In this document: positions 29,268 through 38,008 of the stretch, in pieces
Position numbering within the stretch: the first letter of the stretch is position 1
How the letters are laid out: the number at the start of each line of letters is the position of its first letter
NCBI RefSeq assembly: GCF_030651495.1
Contig: NZ_JAUSFI010000039.1
Span: 22,754 to 86,753, forward strand
DNA: 64,000 nucleotides
From: Undibacterium sp.
Lineage (GTDB): Bacteria; Pseudomonadota; Gammaproteobacteria; Burkholderiales; Burkholderiaceae_D
Direction of reading: 5' to 3'
Program-made: the position numbers and the translations under genes
The notes under the pieces: model-generated
Seen by the model: only the letters and a program-made list of their open reading frames with translations
Told to the model about the DNA's origin: nothing
Databases searched by the model: none

Positions 29268-30566
29268 TTACACCGGCTTAACAACGAGCTCTTCACGAAA
29301 CATCGCCTTCAAACCCCGTAAAGCCTGACGGCTACGCGCTTCATTTTCTATCAGGGCAAAGCGGACGTACTCATCGCCATAGTCACCAAAACCGATGCCC
29401 GGCGAGATGCACAACTTAGCTTTTTCCAGCACCAGCTTGGCAAATTCCAGCGAACCTAGATGGCGATATGGCTCCGGAATCCGCGCCCAGATATACATCG
29501 AAGCTTTCGGTGACTCCACCATCCAGCCCAGCTCGTGCAAGCCCTTGACCATCACATCGCGACGCCGCTGATATTTATCGCGGATCTCTTGCACGCAAGT
29601 CTGGTCGCCTTCCAGCGCCGCAATCGCCGCCACCTGAACCGGTGTGAAGCTGCCATAATCGTGATAGCTTTTAATCCGTGCCAGCGCCGCGACCAGCTCT
29701 TTGTTTCCGACCATAAAGCCGATACGCCAGCCTGCCATGTTATAGCTTTTGGACAGCGTAAAAAACTCCACCGCGACATCACGTGCGCCCTCTACCTGCA
29801 TGATGGACGGTGCTTTCCAGCCATCAAAGGTAATGTCGGCATAAGCCAGATCATGCACGACTAAAATATGGTGTTCTTTGGCCAGCTTAATCACGCGCTC
29901 GAAAAATTCCAGCTCCACACATTGCGCAGTCGGATTCGACGGAAAACCAAAAATCATCATCTTCGGTTTAGGATAACTTTCGCGTATTGCACGCTCAAGC
30001 TCATCAAAGAAATCCACCCCGGGACTCATCCGTATCGAACGGATATCCGCACCAGCAATCACCGCGCCATAAATATGAATAGGGTAACTCGGGTTAGGTA
30101 CCAGCACCGTATCGCCCTTATCCAAGGTCGCCAGCATCAGATGCGCCAACCCTTCTTTAGAACCGATAGTGACAATGGCTTCCGAATCGGGATCAAGATT
30201 GACGTCGTAGCGCGATTTGTACCAATGCGTAATGGCACGGCGCAAACGCGGGATGCCCTTGGAGGCAGAATAGCCGTGCGTATCTGGCCGCCTAACCGCC
30301 TCAACCAATTTATCCACGATATGCGCCGGTGTGGCGCCATCGGGATTACCCATGGACATATCGATAATATCTTCGCCACGCCGCCGCGCCGCCATTTTTA
30401 GTTCAGCGGTGATATTGAAGACGTAAGGAGGAAGACGGTTGATGCGGGAAAACGTATAACGGGCTGTAGTTTGGGCTGTAGTTTGGGCTGTAGTTTGTGA
30501 TGCTGTCGACGATGCAGCAGCGTGAACGCTTGCACCCCGACCCAGCGGAGTAAGTGATTTTGTCAT
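29268..30566 (-). CDS. alaC: AlaC-type PLP aminotransferase with a repeat-bearing N-terminus
   Basis: A 432-aa class I aminotransferase closest in layout to AlaC, which makes alanine from pyruvate and glutamate. Family blocks: [58 protein letters not shown] and the PLP-lysine block [15 protein letters not shown] (near 260). The first 40 residues before [14 protein letters not shown] are an unusual Ser/Thr/Ala/Gln-rich extension containing three tandem Thr-Thr-Ala-Gln units, encoded by a perfect 12-bp tandem repeat at 30461-30496. The ATG at 30566 is used; an ORF extends to 30617. Function call follows the family; the tail's role is unknown. Confidence 0.9.
   Translation of the reverse strand: MTKSLTPLGRGASVHAAASSTASQTTAQTTAQTTARYTFSRINRLPPYVFNITAELKMAARRRGEDIIDMSMGNPDGATPAHIVDKLVEAVRRPDTHGYSASKGIPRLRRAITHWYKSRYDVNLDPDSEAIVTIGSKEGLAHLMLATLDKGDTVLVPNPSYPIHIYGAVIAGADIRSIRMSPGVDFFDELERAIRESYPKPKMMIFGFPSNPTAQCVELEFFERVIKLAKEHHILVVHDLAYADITFDGWKAPSIMQVEGARDVAVEFFTLSKSYNMAGWRIGFMVGNKELVAALARIKSYHDYGSFTPVQVAAIAALEGDQTCVQEIRDKYQRRRDVMVKGLHELGWMVESPKASMYIWARIPEPYRHLGSLEFAKLVLEKAKLCISPGIGFGDYGDEYVRFALIENEARSRQALRGLKAMFREELVVKPV
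30461..30496. repeat. 12-bp tandem repeat, three perfect copies, inside alaC
   Basis: The unit GGGCTGTAGTTT is repeated three times with no mismatch, in frame with alaC on the minus strand, encoding Thr-Thr-Ala-Gln repeats in the N-terminal extension. Each change of copy number would add or remove four residues without frameshift. Confidence 0.9.
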
Positions 30567-30698
30567 GATAAATTGTACGTAAGCGCCCGGAACCGTCCGA
30601 GCGACGTTGAAGCGCATGCTTCGCTGACAATACTAAAGCCTAAATTCCATTCTGGCTAGGGTTTACGCAAAAACAAAATAGAGCAGGCACACAGCCAG

Positions 30699-30800
30699 CG
30701 CGCAATGTCCATGCGGGTTGGCGGGCACATAGGCTGAAGAACCGCATGGGATATGCGTGAGCGGCCAGGTAGCCGTGAAACCCGCACAGGATATGCACAC
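30699..30800. repeat. REP-like palindrome cluster, CATGGGATATGCG family, copy 3
   Basis: Three half-sites in about 100 bp: CGCAATGTCCATGCGGGTT (from 30701), its near-complement AACCGCATGGGATATGCG (about 30740-30757), and a third, AACCCGCACAGGATATGCAC (about 30779-30798). It fills the gap between the start of alaC and the end of the DsbA-like gene. Confidence 0.65.
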
Positions 30801-30843
30801 CAGGCCGACTCATTGTTGAATAGTCATCGCTGCACGCTTCCCG

Positions 30844-31494
30844 TCAAGCGCGCAACACCGCGTTGATAGCACTTACAAGCTGAGCGGTTTTAGTATAGCC
30901 AGAAGCGACCATATGCAAGGCATCCTGATGCGCCAGCAGCAATGCAGGAAAGCCGCTGATGCCCCAGCGCTGGGTTTGCGCGAAATCTTGCTGCGTCTCT
31001 GCTATGGTCATCGGCGCGGTCAGGGTTTCATAAAAACTCCCGGCATCAAAACTGCCGGTATCACCCGCCTTATTCAGTGCCTCAGTCGCTATCTGCGCGA
31101 GTAAATGCAGGTCGGTGATATCTTTGCCTTCGGCATAAAAGGCATGTTGTACCGCGTGGAATACATCCAGAATCGCGCGCGACGGCAAGTCGTCGGCCAG
31201 CGTGCGGGCCGCTACCACGGTGCGGCAGGCGGGTTCGGTATCGTAAATAAAACCCGGCTGCGCCATGCCGTGGCGGGTAAACGGCAAGCCGCTGGCTTCT
31301 TCCACGTGTTTCCAATGGTCTAAAATCGTGGCTTTTTTCGCCTCATCCATGACTTCGGTGTTATACGCACGCAAGCCGCCGAGCACGATGTCGAGACGCG
31401 CATCCGGCAGGGTGTCGAGCAAGCCGGTCAGTTCGGGGCCGAAGCCGTAACACCATGAGCACATGGGGTCGGCGATGTAAATGAGATGAGTCAT
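30844..31494 (-). CDS. DsbA family (thioredoxin-fold) protein
   Basis: A 216-aa protein with a DsbA-like thioredoxin fold. The active-site pair is in ADPMCSWCYGFGPEL near residue 12 (C-S-W-C), and the helical insertion covers about residues 60-150. GISGFPALLLAH near 175 carries the cis-Pro loop expected of the fold. No signal peptide, so it is probably cytoplasmic, like the FrnE and 2-hydroxychromene isomerase-like branches rather than periplasmic DsbA. It follows a REP-like region and precedes anmK; it looks monocistronic. The substrate is unknown. Confidence 0.88.
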   Translation of the reverse strand: MTHLIYIADPMCSWCYGFGPELTGLLDTLPDARLDIVLGGLRAYNTEVMDEAKKATILDHWKHVEEASGLPFTRHGMAQPGFIYDTEPACRTVVAARTLADDLPSRAILDVFHAVQHAFYAEGKDITDLHLLAQIATEALNKAGDTGSFDAGSFYETLTAPMTIAETQQDFAQTQRWGISGFPALLLAHQDALHMVASGYTKTAQLVSAINAVLRA

Positions 31495-31548
31495 GGTATC
31501 CCTGCGGGGCGGTTAAAGAAGGTAATAATGGTAGCGCATTTTGCCAGA

Positions 31549-32670
31549 TCAAGCCGGATACAGCGCCCCCAATATGCGCAAACCCTCGGCACCGGTCACC
31601 TCGGGTAAATTACCTGGCAGACGCAAGGTGAAGCGCTGGGCTAGCCAGGCGAAGGCCAGTGCCTCGACATGGCTGGGCGAGACGTCTAGGCGGGCGGTGC
31701 TATCGACGCTGGCAGCGCAGTCGCGCGCTTGTAATGCGATGCTTAGCGCCCGCATCAGCGTGGCGTTGTAAGCACCGCCACCGCAGATAGACACCGCGCT
31801 GACATCCGGCGCGTACCGGCTGATGGCATCGGCCAGAGTCACCGCGGTAAACGCGCATAAAGTCGCCTGCACATCGACGGCCGAGACGGCGGCAAAGGCG
31901 CTGAGTTTTGCCGCCAGCCAGTCTGGGCGAAACAAGTCGCGGCCGGTACTTTTGGGCGGCGTCAACTGCAAAAATGCTTCGTCACAAAAAGCTGCCAGCA
32001 AGTCTGGCTGAACTCGCCCCTGGCTCGCCCACGTACCATTCTCATCATAACTGCTACCCTGATGCCGGGCGATCCAGGCATCCATCAAAACATTGCCGGG
32101 GCCGGTATCAAAACCGGTGGTACGGCCATCGGCGTGCAAGATACTGATATTGCTGATGCCGCCGATATTCACCACGACCCGGCATGCCTCAGGCGCACCA
32201 AAAACGGCTCTATGGAATGCCGGCACCAGTGGCGCGCCCTGCCCGCCTGCAGCCACATCGCGGCTACGGAAATCGGCGATGACATCGATACCGCACAGCT
32301 CTGCCAGCAAGGCGGGATTATTGGTTTGACGGGTATAACCAAGCTCGGGCCGATGCCGTATGGTTTGCCCGTGTACGCCGATGGCGCGCACTTGCGCCTG
32401 TGGATGTGCTTGCAGCAGGGCAGCAACGCAGGCCGCATAGTTTTCTGCCAGATGATTTGCCAGTTGCGCTTCGCGCTCGATTTCATTTTCACCCGGCTGT
32501 TGCAAGGCCATCGCCTCACTACGCAGCGCAGCAGAAAATGGCTGGTAGGCACTGGCCAGCAGGCGCATTGCTGCGCCATCTTGCGGCAAGTCGACTAATA
32601 CGCCATCGACACCATCGAGGCTGGTGCCTGACATGAGACCTATATATAAATGATTGTTTGAGCTATTCAT
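31549..32670 (-). CDS. anmK: AnmK, anhydro-N-acetylmuramic acid kinase
   Basis: A 373-aa kinase of the ASKHA fold that cleaves and phosphorylates 1,6-anhydroMurNAc in cell-wall recycling, giving MurNAc-6-phosphate. The opening [19 protein letters not shown] is the diagnostic phosphate block. [15 protein letters not shown] near 95 and the ATP-domain [26 protein letters not shown] near 168 follow, and [16 protein letters not shown] lies near 300. It lies downstream of the M23 peptidase, a functional neighbour in murein metabolism, but a 181-bp palindromic element and a terminator separate them. Confidence 0.96.
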   Translation of the reverse strand: MNSSNNHLYIGLMSGTSLDGVDGVLVDLPQDGAAMRLLASAYQPFSAALRSEAMALQQPGENEIEREAQLANHLAENYAACVAALLQAHPQAQVRAIGVHGQTIRHRPELGYTRQTNNPALLAELCGIDVIADFRSRDVAAGGQGAPLVPAFHRAVFGAPEACRVVVNIGGISNISILHADGRTTGFDTGPGNVLMDAWIARHQGSSYDENGTWASQGRVQPDLLAAFCDEAFLQLTPPKSTGRDLFRPDWLAAKLSAFAAVSAVDVQATLCAFTAVTLADAISRYAPDVSAVSICGGGAYNATLMRALSIALQARDCAASVDSTARLDVSPSHVEALAFAWLAQRFTLRLPGNLPEVTGAEGLRILGALYPA

Positions 32671-32674
32671 GGCG

Positions 32675-32855
32675 TTAAACCGAGATTTCCATTAGACGCA
32701 CCAAAGGTGCTATTTGAGCGCTGACGGCGCATTTTCGGTCATTTTTGACGCTCTTCGTTGCTCATGGCTCACCATGAGCGCCTCATTCACGCCAAAACTG
32801 CCTCGAAAAGTGCATCCGTCATCATCTCAAATTCTAATGGAAAATCTCGGTTAAA
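32675..32855. repeat. 181-bp long imperfect palindrome with 20-bp terminal inverted repeats
   Basis: Ends TTAAACCGAGATTTCCATTA (32675-32694) and, on the other strand, TTTAACCGAGATTTTCCATT (32855 inwards) match over about 20 bp. The interior arms also pair (GACGG...TTTTCG...TTTTTG against its partner) down to a centre CTCATGGCTCACCATGAG. No ORF. It lies 5 bp before the anmK start codon. It resembles a MITE, but no transposase is seen here. Confidence 0.8.
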
Positions 32856-32861
32856 TAAAAA

Positions 32862-32888
32862 AAAGGCCGAACACTAGGTTCGGCCTGA
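32862..32888 (-). terminator. Intrinsic terminator of the M23 peptidase gene
   Basis: On the minus strand AGGCCGAAC folds against GTTCGGCCT, then TTTTTTTT (A-run 32856-32863). It is 15 bp after the peptidase stop and abuts the palindromic element. Confidence 0.85.
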
Positions 32889-32902
32889 ATGATTTTACAG
32901 CT

Positions 32903-34267
32903 TTATTTTGCTGCCAGCTTCATCACTTCTGCCTGACGTTCTGGACGCAGCAAGGTAAAGCGATGTGTCATATCAGATGCCACATTTTTGAAACGCGACA
33001 ACTCATTGGCGGCCAGCGGCGCGGCATTCGGAATACTGACGGACAAAGGATCACGCGGCTCGTTATTGACACGGAACTCGTAATGCAAATGCGGTCCGGT
33101 AGACCAGCCTGTGGTGCCGACATAACCGATCACTTCACCCTGGCTGACTTTGCTGCCTTTGTGGATACCAGCGGCAAAGCGGCTCATGTGGGCGTAAGCG
33201 GTGCTGTAATTCGACCAGTGCTTGACCACCACCAGATTGCCGTAACCGCCATGTGGCCCGACCGATTCAATCACGCCATCACTGGTCGCGCGTATCGGTG
33301 TACCGGTCACTGCGGCAAAGTCGACGCCGGTATGGCGCTTCCATAAGCCAGAAATCGGATGCAGGCGCATCGAAAAACCAGACGACACCCGGGTGAACTC
33401 CAGCGGTGATTTCAAGAAGGCTTTTTTCAGCGAAGTGCCGTCAAAATTGTAGTACCCGCCATTACCACCAGTCTCATCAAACCAGACCGACTGAAACAGC
33501 TTACCTACGTTGCTGAATTCACCGGCAAGGACGCGGCCGGTTTTGACGAATTCGCCATTTTGCCAAAAAGTTTCATAGACCACGTTGAAATGATCGCCGC
33601 GTTGCAAATAACGGAAATCGACATTGGTCTCAAACATGCTGACAATCTGATTGGCGATATTATCGGGAATCTGCGCTTCATCGGTTGCGGCAAACAGCGA
33701 TGAACGGATGTCGGCGGCGCGCATTTCTACGCGTCTTTCAAGTTTTGCGGATGTCTCGGCCGCGCTCAGCTTGCCGGAAGAGTCGCGGGATACGGTAATG
33801 GTTCTGGTGGGTTTGTCGCTACCCTCCTGCAAGCTCGCTTGTAACCACTCTAACTCGCCTTCATCATTGGTCTGGGCACGGACGGATTTACCCGCCTTGA
33901 CCTGCAACAGGTTATGCGCAGTCGCATCAGATTTGATGAAATTATTTGCCTCATTGTCATCAATACCCAGGCGCAACATCAGCGAGCCTAGTGTATCGCC
34001 ACGCAAGACTTTTTCTTCCCGGATGAAATGTTGCTCACTGGCTTCCAGCGCTGCAATTTGTTCATCTATTTTAGGTAAGTTCAATTCTTGGGTGATTTTT
34101 TTGACAGGTAAATCTGCTGCGTCTGGTGCCAATGGTGCGACACCTACTGCGCCAAAAGCGCATACAGCAAAAAACAAAGCGGAAAATGAGACGATGCGCG
34201 AGGTGCGCGTGGTTCCGAACAACTTGCTGCCAGAAGCTAAATGAGTGAATTTATCTGTTGGACGCAT
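32903..34267 (-). CDS. M23 family metallopeptidase (MepM-like)
   Basis: A 454-aa zinc peptidase of the LytM group that cuts peptidoglycan cross-links. An N-terminal signal/anchor segment (residues 25-45, FSALFFAVCAFGAVGVAPL) is followed by a LysM/OapA-like region (VLRGDTLGSLMLRLGI near 70), a coiled linker and the catalytic domain. The zinc ligands appear in RHTGVDFAAVTG near residue 312 (H-x3-D) and GPHLHYEFRVNN near 391 (H-x-H). All ligands are present, so it should be active in the periplasm. It diverges from tyrS across 241 bp and its terminator precedes the element upstream of anmK. Confidence 0.95.
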   Translation of the reverse strand: MRPTDKFTHLASGSKLFGTTRTSRIVSFSALFFAVCAFGAVGVAPLAPDAADLPVKKITQELNLPKIDEQIAALEASEQHFIREEKVLRGDTLGSLMLRLGIDDNEANNFIKSDATAHNLLQVKAGKSVRAQTNDEGELEWLQASLQEGSDKPTRTITVSRDSSGKLSAAETSAKLERRVEMRAADIRSSLFAATDEAQIPDNIANQIVSMFETNVDFRYLQRGDHFNVVYETFWQNGEFVKTGRVLAGEFSNVGKLFQSVWFDETGGNGGYYNFDGTSLKKAFLKSPLEFTRVSSGFSMRLHPISGLWKRHTGVDFAAVTGTPIRATSDGVIESVGPHGGYGNLVVVKHWSNYSTAYAHMSRFAAGIHKGSKVSQGEVIGYVGTTGWSTGPHLHYEFRVNNEPRDPLSVSIPNAAPLAANELSRFKNVASDMTHRFTLLRPERQAEVMKLAAK

Positions 34268-34508
34268 GCAATAAGTTAAAATTGACGATGTTGATTGAAA
34301 ATCCTTGATTGTCTATCGTGATATTTACCAGGTACTTCGGTAAAAATTGATTACTTCGTAGGCAAATCAAAAGGCTGGTGATACAAAAATTCGCCTGTTT
34401 GTAGCAAAAAACAACAAACGAATAAAAAAACTGAACGCTGATTATGAATTCAGAACACGAAAACTACCAGCGGTGTTACAAAATAAGTTGATTCTGATTA
34501 ATTTAATA

Positions 34509-35768
34509 ATGACTTCCAAACAAAATTCCGCCAATACCGCCCCTCACTCTAAAGCGCTGCCGCTGTCGGATGCTGTGCAACATGCACTAGCTGTTACAAA
34601 ACGTGGCGTTGACGAACTACTTATTGAATCCGAATTTGCGCAAAAGCTGGCGCGCAGTGAACAAACTGGCAAGCCCTTACGCATCAAATTAGGTCTGGAC
34701 CCTACCGCGCCGGATCTCCATCTTGGCCATACGGTGGTGCTGAATAAAATGCGCCAATTGCAGGACCTGGGTCACAACGTGATTTTCCTGATCGGCGATT
34801 TCACTTCGATGATCGGCGACCCGTCCGGCCGCAATATCACACGCCCGCCACTGACGCGCGAACAGATCGAAGCCAACGCGCAAACCTATTTCAAGCAAGC
34901 GTCGCTAGTATTAGATGCCAGCAAAACCGAAATCCGCTATAACTCGGAATGGTCCGATCCGCTGGGTGCGCGCGGCATGATACAACTGGCCTCCAAGTAC
35001 ACGGTGGCGCGCATGATGGAGCGCGATGATTTCACCAAGCGCTTTAAGGAAGGTACGCCGATTTCTGTCCATGAATTTCTCTATCCATTGATGCAGGGTT
35101 ACGATTCCGTCGCGCTGCATGCGGATCTGGAGCTGGGCGGCACTGACCAGAAATTCAATCTGCTGGTCGGACGTGAACTGCAAAAAGGTCACGGCCAGGA
35201 GCCGCAATGTATCTTGACCATGCCGCTGCTGGAGGGTTTGGATGGCATAGAGAAAATGTCCAAATCCAAAAACAATTACATCGCCATCACCGAACCGGCC
35301 AATACCATGTTCGCCAAGATCATGAGTATCTCGGACCAGATGATGTGGCGCTACTATGAGCTGCTGTCGTTCTGTTCACTGGAACAAATCGCGCAGTACA
35401 AGCAAGCCGTCAGCGAGGGGCAAAACCCGCGCGACATCAAAGTCGCGATTGCGCAGGAAATCGTCACCCGTTTCCACAGCAGGCAAGCGGCGGAAGATGC
35501 GCTGGCGGATTTTGTCAATCGCTCCAAAGGCGGGATACCGGATGACATTAGCGAACTGAGCCTGTCCGGCGCACCGCTGGCGATCGCCCAATTGCTCAAA
35601 CAAGCCAATCTCTGTGCCTCGACCTCCGAGGCGATGCGCATGGTGGATCAGGGCGGCGTGCGGATCGACGGCGCGGTCATCAGCGACAAGCATTTGCAAG
35701 TGGGCGCAGGAACAGTCGTGGTGCAGGTAGGTAAGCGAAAATTTGCCAAAGTGACTTTGAGCGCATGA
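34509..35768 (+). CDS. tyrS: TyrS, tyrosyl-tRNA synthetase
   Basis: A 419-aa class Ic synthetase charging tRNA-Tyr. The HIGH motif is [11 protein letters not shown] near residue 71 and [10 protein letters not shown] lies near 248. The C-terminal S4-like domain includes [26 protein letters not shown] near 375. The ATG at 34509 is taken; a GTG at 34473 would add twelve hydrophobic residues. No T-box leader is visible in the 241-bp upstream region. Its stop overlaps the dtd start (ATGA); a deacylase that removes misacylated D-tyrosine next to TyrS makes good sense. Confidence 0.97.
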   Translation: MTSKQNSANTAPHSKALPLSDAVQHALAVTKRGVDELLIESEFAQKLARSEQTGKPLRIKLGLDPTAPDLHLGHTVVLNKMRQLQDLGHNVIFLIGDFTSMIGDPSGRNITRPPLTREQIEANAQTYFKQASLVLDASKTEIRYNSEWSDPLGARGMIQLASKYTVARMMERDDFTKRFKEGTPISVHEFLYPLMQGYDSVALHADLELGGTDQKFNLLVGRELQKGHGQEPQCILTMPLLEGLDGIEKMSKSKNNYIAITEPANTMFAKIMSISDQMMWRYYELLSFCSLEQIAQYKQAVSEGQNPRDIKVAIAQEIVTRFHSRQAAEDALADFVNRSKGGIPDDISELSLSGAPLAIAQLLKQANLCASTSEAMRMVDQGGVRIDGAVISDKHLQVGAGTVVVQVGKRKFAKVTLSA

Positions 35769-36214
35769 TAGCGCTGCTACAAAGAGTGAGCCAGGCCAGC
35801 GTCGTCGTCGACGGTGCCCGCATCGGCGCCATCGACGCCGGCCTGATGGTGTTGCTGTGCGCCGAACGCGGCGACACTGAAAAACAAGCCGATGCCTTAT
35901 TGAAGAAACTGCTGGCGTATCGGGTGTTTTCAGATCAGGCTGGCAAGATGAATCTCAGCCTTACCGATGTCGCCGGCGGACTCTTGCTGGTGCCGCAATT
36001 TACCCTGGCGGCGGATACCAACTCCGGCACCCGGCCGTCCTTCACTCCTGCAGCGACACCCGAAATCGGGCGAGAACTCTTTAACTATTTTGTCCGGCAC
36101 GCCCAAACCCAGCATGCACCGGTAGCAACCGGCCAATTTGGCGCGGACATGAAAGTGTCGCTAACTAATGATGGCCCGGTGACTTTCTGGCTGCAAATCA
36201 AACCACCTGTATAA
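35765..36214 (+). CDS. dtd: Dtd, D-aminoacyl-tRNA deacylase
   Basis: A 149-aa homodimeric enzyme that hydrolyses D-aminoacyl-tRNAs, releasing tRNA-Tyr and others charged with D-amino acids. It opens [21 protein letters not shown], the normal Dtd N-terminus. The active-site block [20 protein letters not shown] lies near residues 63-82 (SQFTL-type) and [10 protein letters not shown] near 136 (NxGPVT). Start and tyrS stop overlap in ATGA, so it is translated from the same mRNA. The phosphatase gene follows 9 bp later. Confidence 0.97.
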   Translation: MIALLQRVSQASVVVDGARIGAIDAGLMVLLCAERGDTEKQADALLKKLLAYRVFSDQAGKMNLSLTDVAGGLLLVPQFTLAADTNSGTRPSFTPAATPEIGRELFNYFVRHAQTQHAPVATGQFGADMKVSLTNDGPVTFWLQIKPPV

Positions 36215-36223
36215 GCGAAGCGC

Positions 36224-36892
36224 ATGACCGACATTTTATTGATACGCCATGGCGAAACCGCCTGGAACGCACTGCGCAAACTGCAAGGCCATCTGGATAT
36301 TCCCTTGAATGCGGAGGGTACGCGCCAGGCCAAGGCGCTGGCAGCGGCACTGCAAAATGAAAAGCTCGATGCGATCATTTCCAGCGACCTGCAAAGAGCG
36401 GTGCAAACCGCCGGCGAAATCGCGCGCCTGCAGGGATTGAGCACGCGAATAGATGCCTCTTTGCGCGAGCGTTGTTTTGGTGGTTTTGAGGGCCTACTGT
36501 ATAGCGAACTGCCGCAGCGCTTTCCGGAAGCGTATGCGAACTGGCGCTCACATGACCCTGATGCCAGTTTTCCGGCCGCCGAGCTTGACGCCAGCTATAC
36601 CGGCGAAAGCATACGTCAATTTCACCACCGGATTATGGCAGCGATCACCCATTATGCGCGTCAGTTTCAAGGCAAAAAAATCGCTTTAGTCGCTCACGGC
36701 GGCGTATTGGAATGTGCTTACCGCGCTGCCAAAAATTTACCATTAAATACGCCGCGCGATATCACCATCTATAACGCCAGCATCAATCGGTTTACGATGG
36801 AAGGCGACACGATTCACCTCGTGCAGTGGGGCGACATTGCCCATCTAGAGACGGATGTGATGGATGAAATCAATCACAATTGTGCGCAATAA
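36224..36892 (+). CDS. Histidine phosphatase family protein (GpmB-like)
   Basis: A 222-aa member of the histidine-acid-phosphatase superfamily. The RHG motif is ILLIRHGETAWNALRKLQGHLDIPLN at residues 5-30, with the phosphorylated His in RHGE near residue 9. SSDLQRAVQTAGEI near 55 and LVAHGGVLECAYRA near 155 hold the remaining active-site residues. It is closer to the broad phosphatase group than to true cofactor-dependent phosphoglycerate mutase, so the substrate is not certain. Third gene of the tyrS-dtd transcript; it converges on the receiver gene with 25 bp between stops. Confidence 0.92.
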   Translation: MTDILLIRHGETAWNALRKLQGHLDIPLNAEGTRQAKALAAALQNEKLDAIISSDLQRAVQTAGEIARLQGLSTRIDASLRERCFGGFEGLLYSELPQRFPEAYANWRSHDPDASFPAAELDASYTGESIRQFHHRIMAAITHYARQFQGKKIALVAHGGVLECAYRAAKNLPLNTPRDITIYNASINRFTMEGDTIHLVQWGDIAHLETDVMDEINHNCAQ

Positions 36893-36917
36893 ATGTGCGC
36901 AGATCGCGCACCCTCAG

Positions 36918-37763
36918 CTAAGCGCGTGCGCTAGGCAAAAAACGCGCAATGGTAGCGAGTAAATCATCTTCGGCCACAGGCTTACCAAGGTAAGCATCGC
37001 AGCCAGCCCAGTTACCCCTGAATTTATCAAACATCGACGATTTACTACTCAACATCACGACGGCTGTTTGTTTGGTATCCGCATTGGCTTTGATGCGCTT
37101 GCAGACTTCATAGCCGTCTATGCCCGGCATCATAATGTCGAGAAAGATGCAGGTATAGGATTTAGCTTGCGCCATATCGATCGCCTGCTCACCATTTTCG
37201 GCATAATCGACATCAAAGTGAAACGGTGCCAGCTTGATGCGCATAAAGGCGCGAACCGTCGCACTGTCATCCACCACCAAAACAGATTCAGTACTGCGCG
37301 GAGGGAGAAACACCGCATCAGCCAGCGATTTTTTGTCGATAGAGCGACGGTAAGTCTGCCCGTCCCATTGACTATCCGCTTGTTGCTCACGCAGGCTACG
37401 CTCCAGCAAAGCGGCTTGCATCAATTCATCTAGATGCTCAAACAAGCGCATCCAATGGATGGGCTTTTGCACAAAAGGCCAGCCCGCAGAGACGGCATTG
37501 CGTCCAATAATCACCGCTGGTGAATGCACATTCGGTGCGCGTTCTTGCATCGCCGCCATGGCTTCTGGTTGATCCGCATTGATGAGGTAAATATCGGCCC
37601 GCTGATCTTCATCTGTCGGCTCGACATAGGCATAGGCGCGTCGTCCGGTAAGACGAAAAGTCGATGCCAGCATGCTTTTTTCAGCATCAGAAAAACCGAT
37701 CATATCAACCACAAAACGACGACTACCGCTCTGCGACTGCACTACGGGATTTGATTGATTCAT
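36918..37763 (-). CDS. Response regulator with degenerate N-terminal and intact C-terminal receiver
   Basis: A 281-aa protein without a DNA-binding output domain. The C-terminal receiver (about residues 158-278) is complete: acidic pair VLVVDDSATVRAF, phospho-acceptor Asp in IFLDIMMPGIDGYEV near 207, Thr/Ser in VVMLSSKSS and Lys in AYLGKPVAEDD. The first 125 residues also read like a receiver (YLINADQPEAMAAMQ, VIIGRNAV, FVQKPIHWMRLFEHL) but lack a clear phospho-acceptor Asp, so this half is probably a pseudo-receiver. No kinase gene is adjacent. A phosphate sink, an adaptor or a partner of a hybrid kinase are all possible. Confidence 0.88.
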   Translation of the reverse strand: MNQSNPVVQSQSGSRRFVVDMIGFSDAEKSMLASTFRLTGRRAYAYVEPTDEDQRADIYLINADQPEAMAAMQERAPNVHSPAVIIGRNAVSAGWPFVQKPIHWMRLFEHLDELMQAALLERSLREQQADSQWDGQTYRRSIDKKSLADAVFLPPRSTESVLVVDDSATVRAFMRIKLAPFHFDVDYAENGEQAIDMAQAKSYTCIFLDIMMPGIDGYEVCKRIKANADTKQTAVVMLSSKSSMFDKFRGNWAGCDAYLGKPVAEDDLLATIARFLPSARA

Positions 37764-37933
37764 CTTTAATAACCTCTATGAACGACCGCTTATCGTACGG
37801 CAAATAGCACAAGTGTACGGCCAATACAATTGCTTAAATAACAATCCAAAAATTCACTAAAAATCATACTCTTTTAAATTACCCACTTGAAAGGATATAG
37901 TTGACAATCGTCAAAAAACAACAAAACCCTCCC

Positions 37934-37992
37934 TGCGCAATATCCATGCGCCTTGCAGCCGATTTTTGCTCTGCAGACCGCATGGATAGGGC
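37934..37992. repeat. REP-like palindrome, CATGGAT family, copy 4
   Basis: TGCGCAATATCCATGCGCCTTGCAG pairs with CTGCAGACCGCATGGATAGGGCA around GCCGATTTTTGCT-type loop sequence. The left arm repeats copy 1 (760) almost base for base. It lies 16 bp beyond the ndh stop, on its 3' side. Confidence 0.75.
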
Positions 37993-38008
37993 ATCTCGCC
38001 TTTCGATT

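Noticed and set aside
32675..32855. Insertion sequence upstream of anmK
   Set aside because: The element is 181 bp and has no ORF; at most a MITE-like derivative.
34268..34508. T-box or amino-acid attenuator before tyrS
   Set aside because: No T-box core or leader peptide with Tyr codons is visible; a weak TTTACC/GGTAAA stem is too short to support it.
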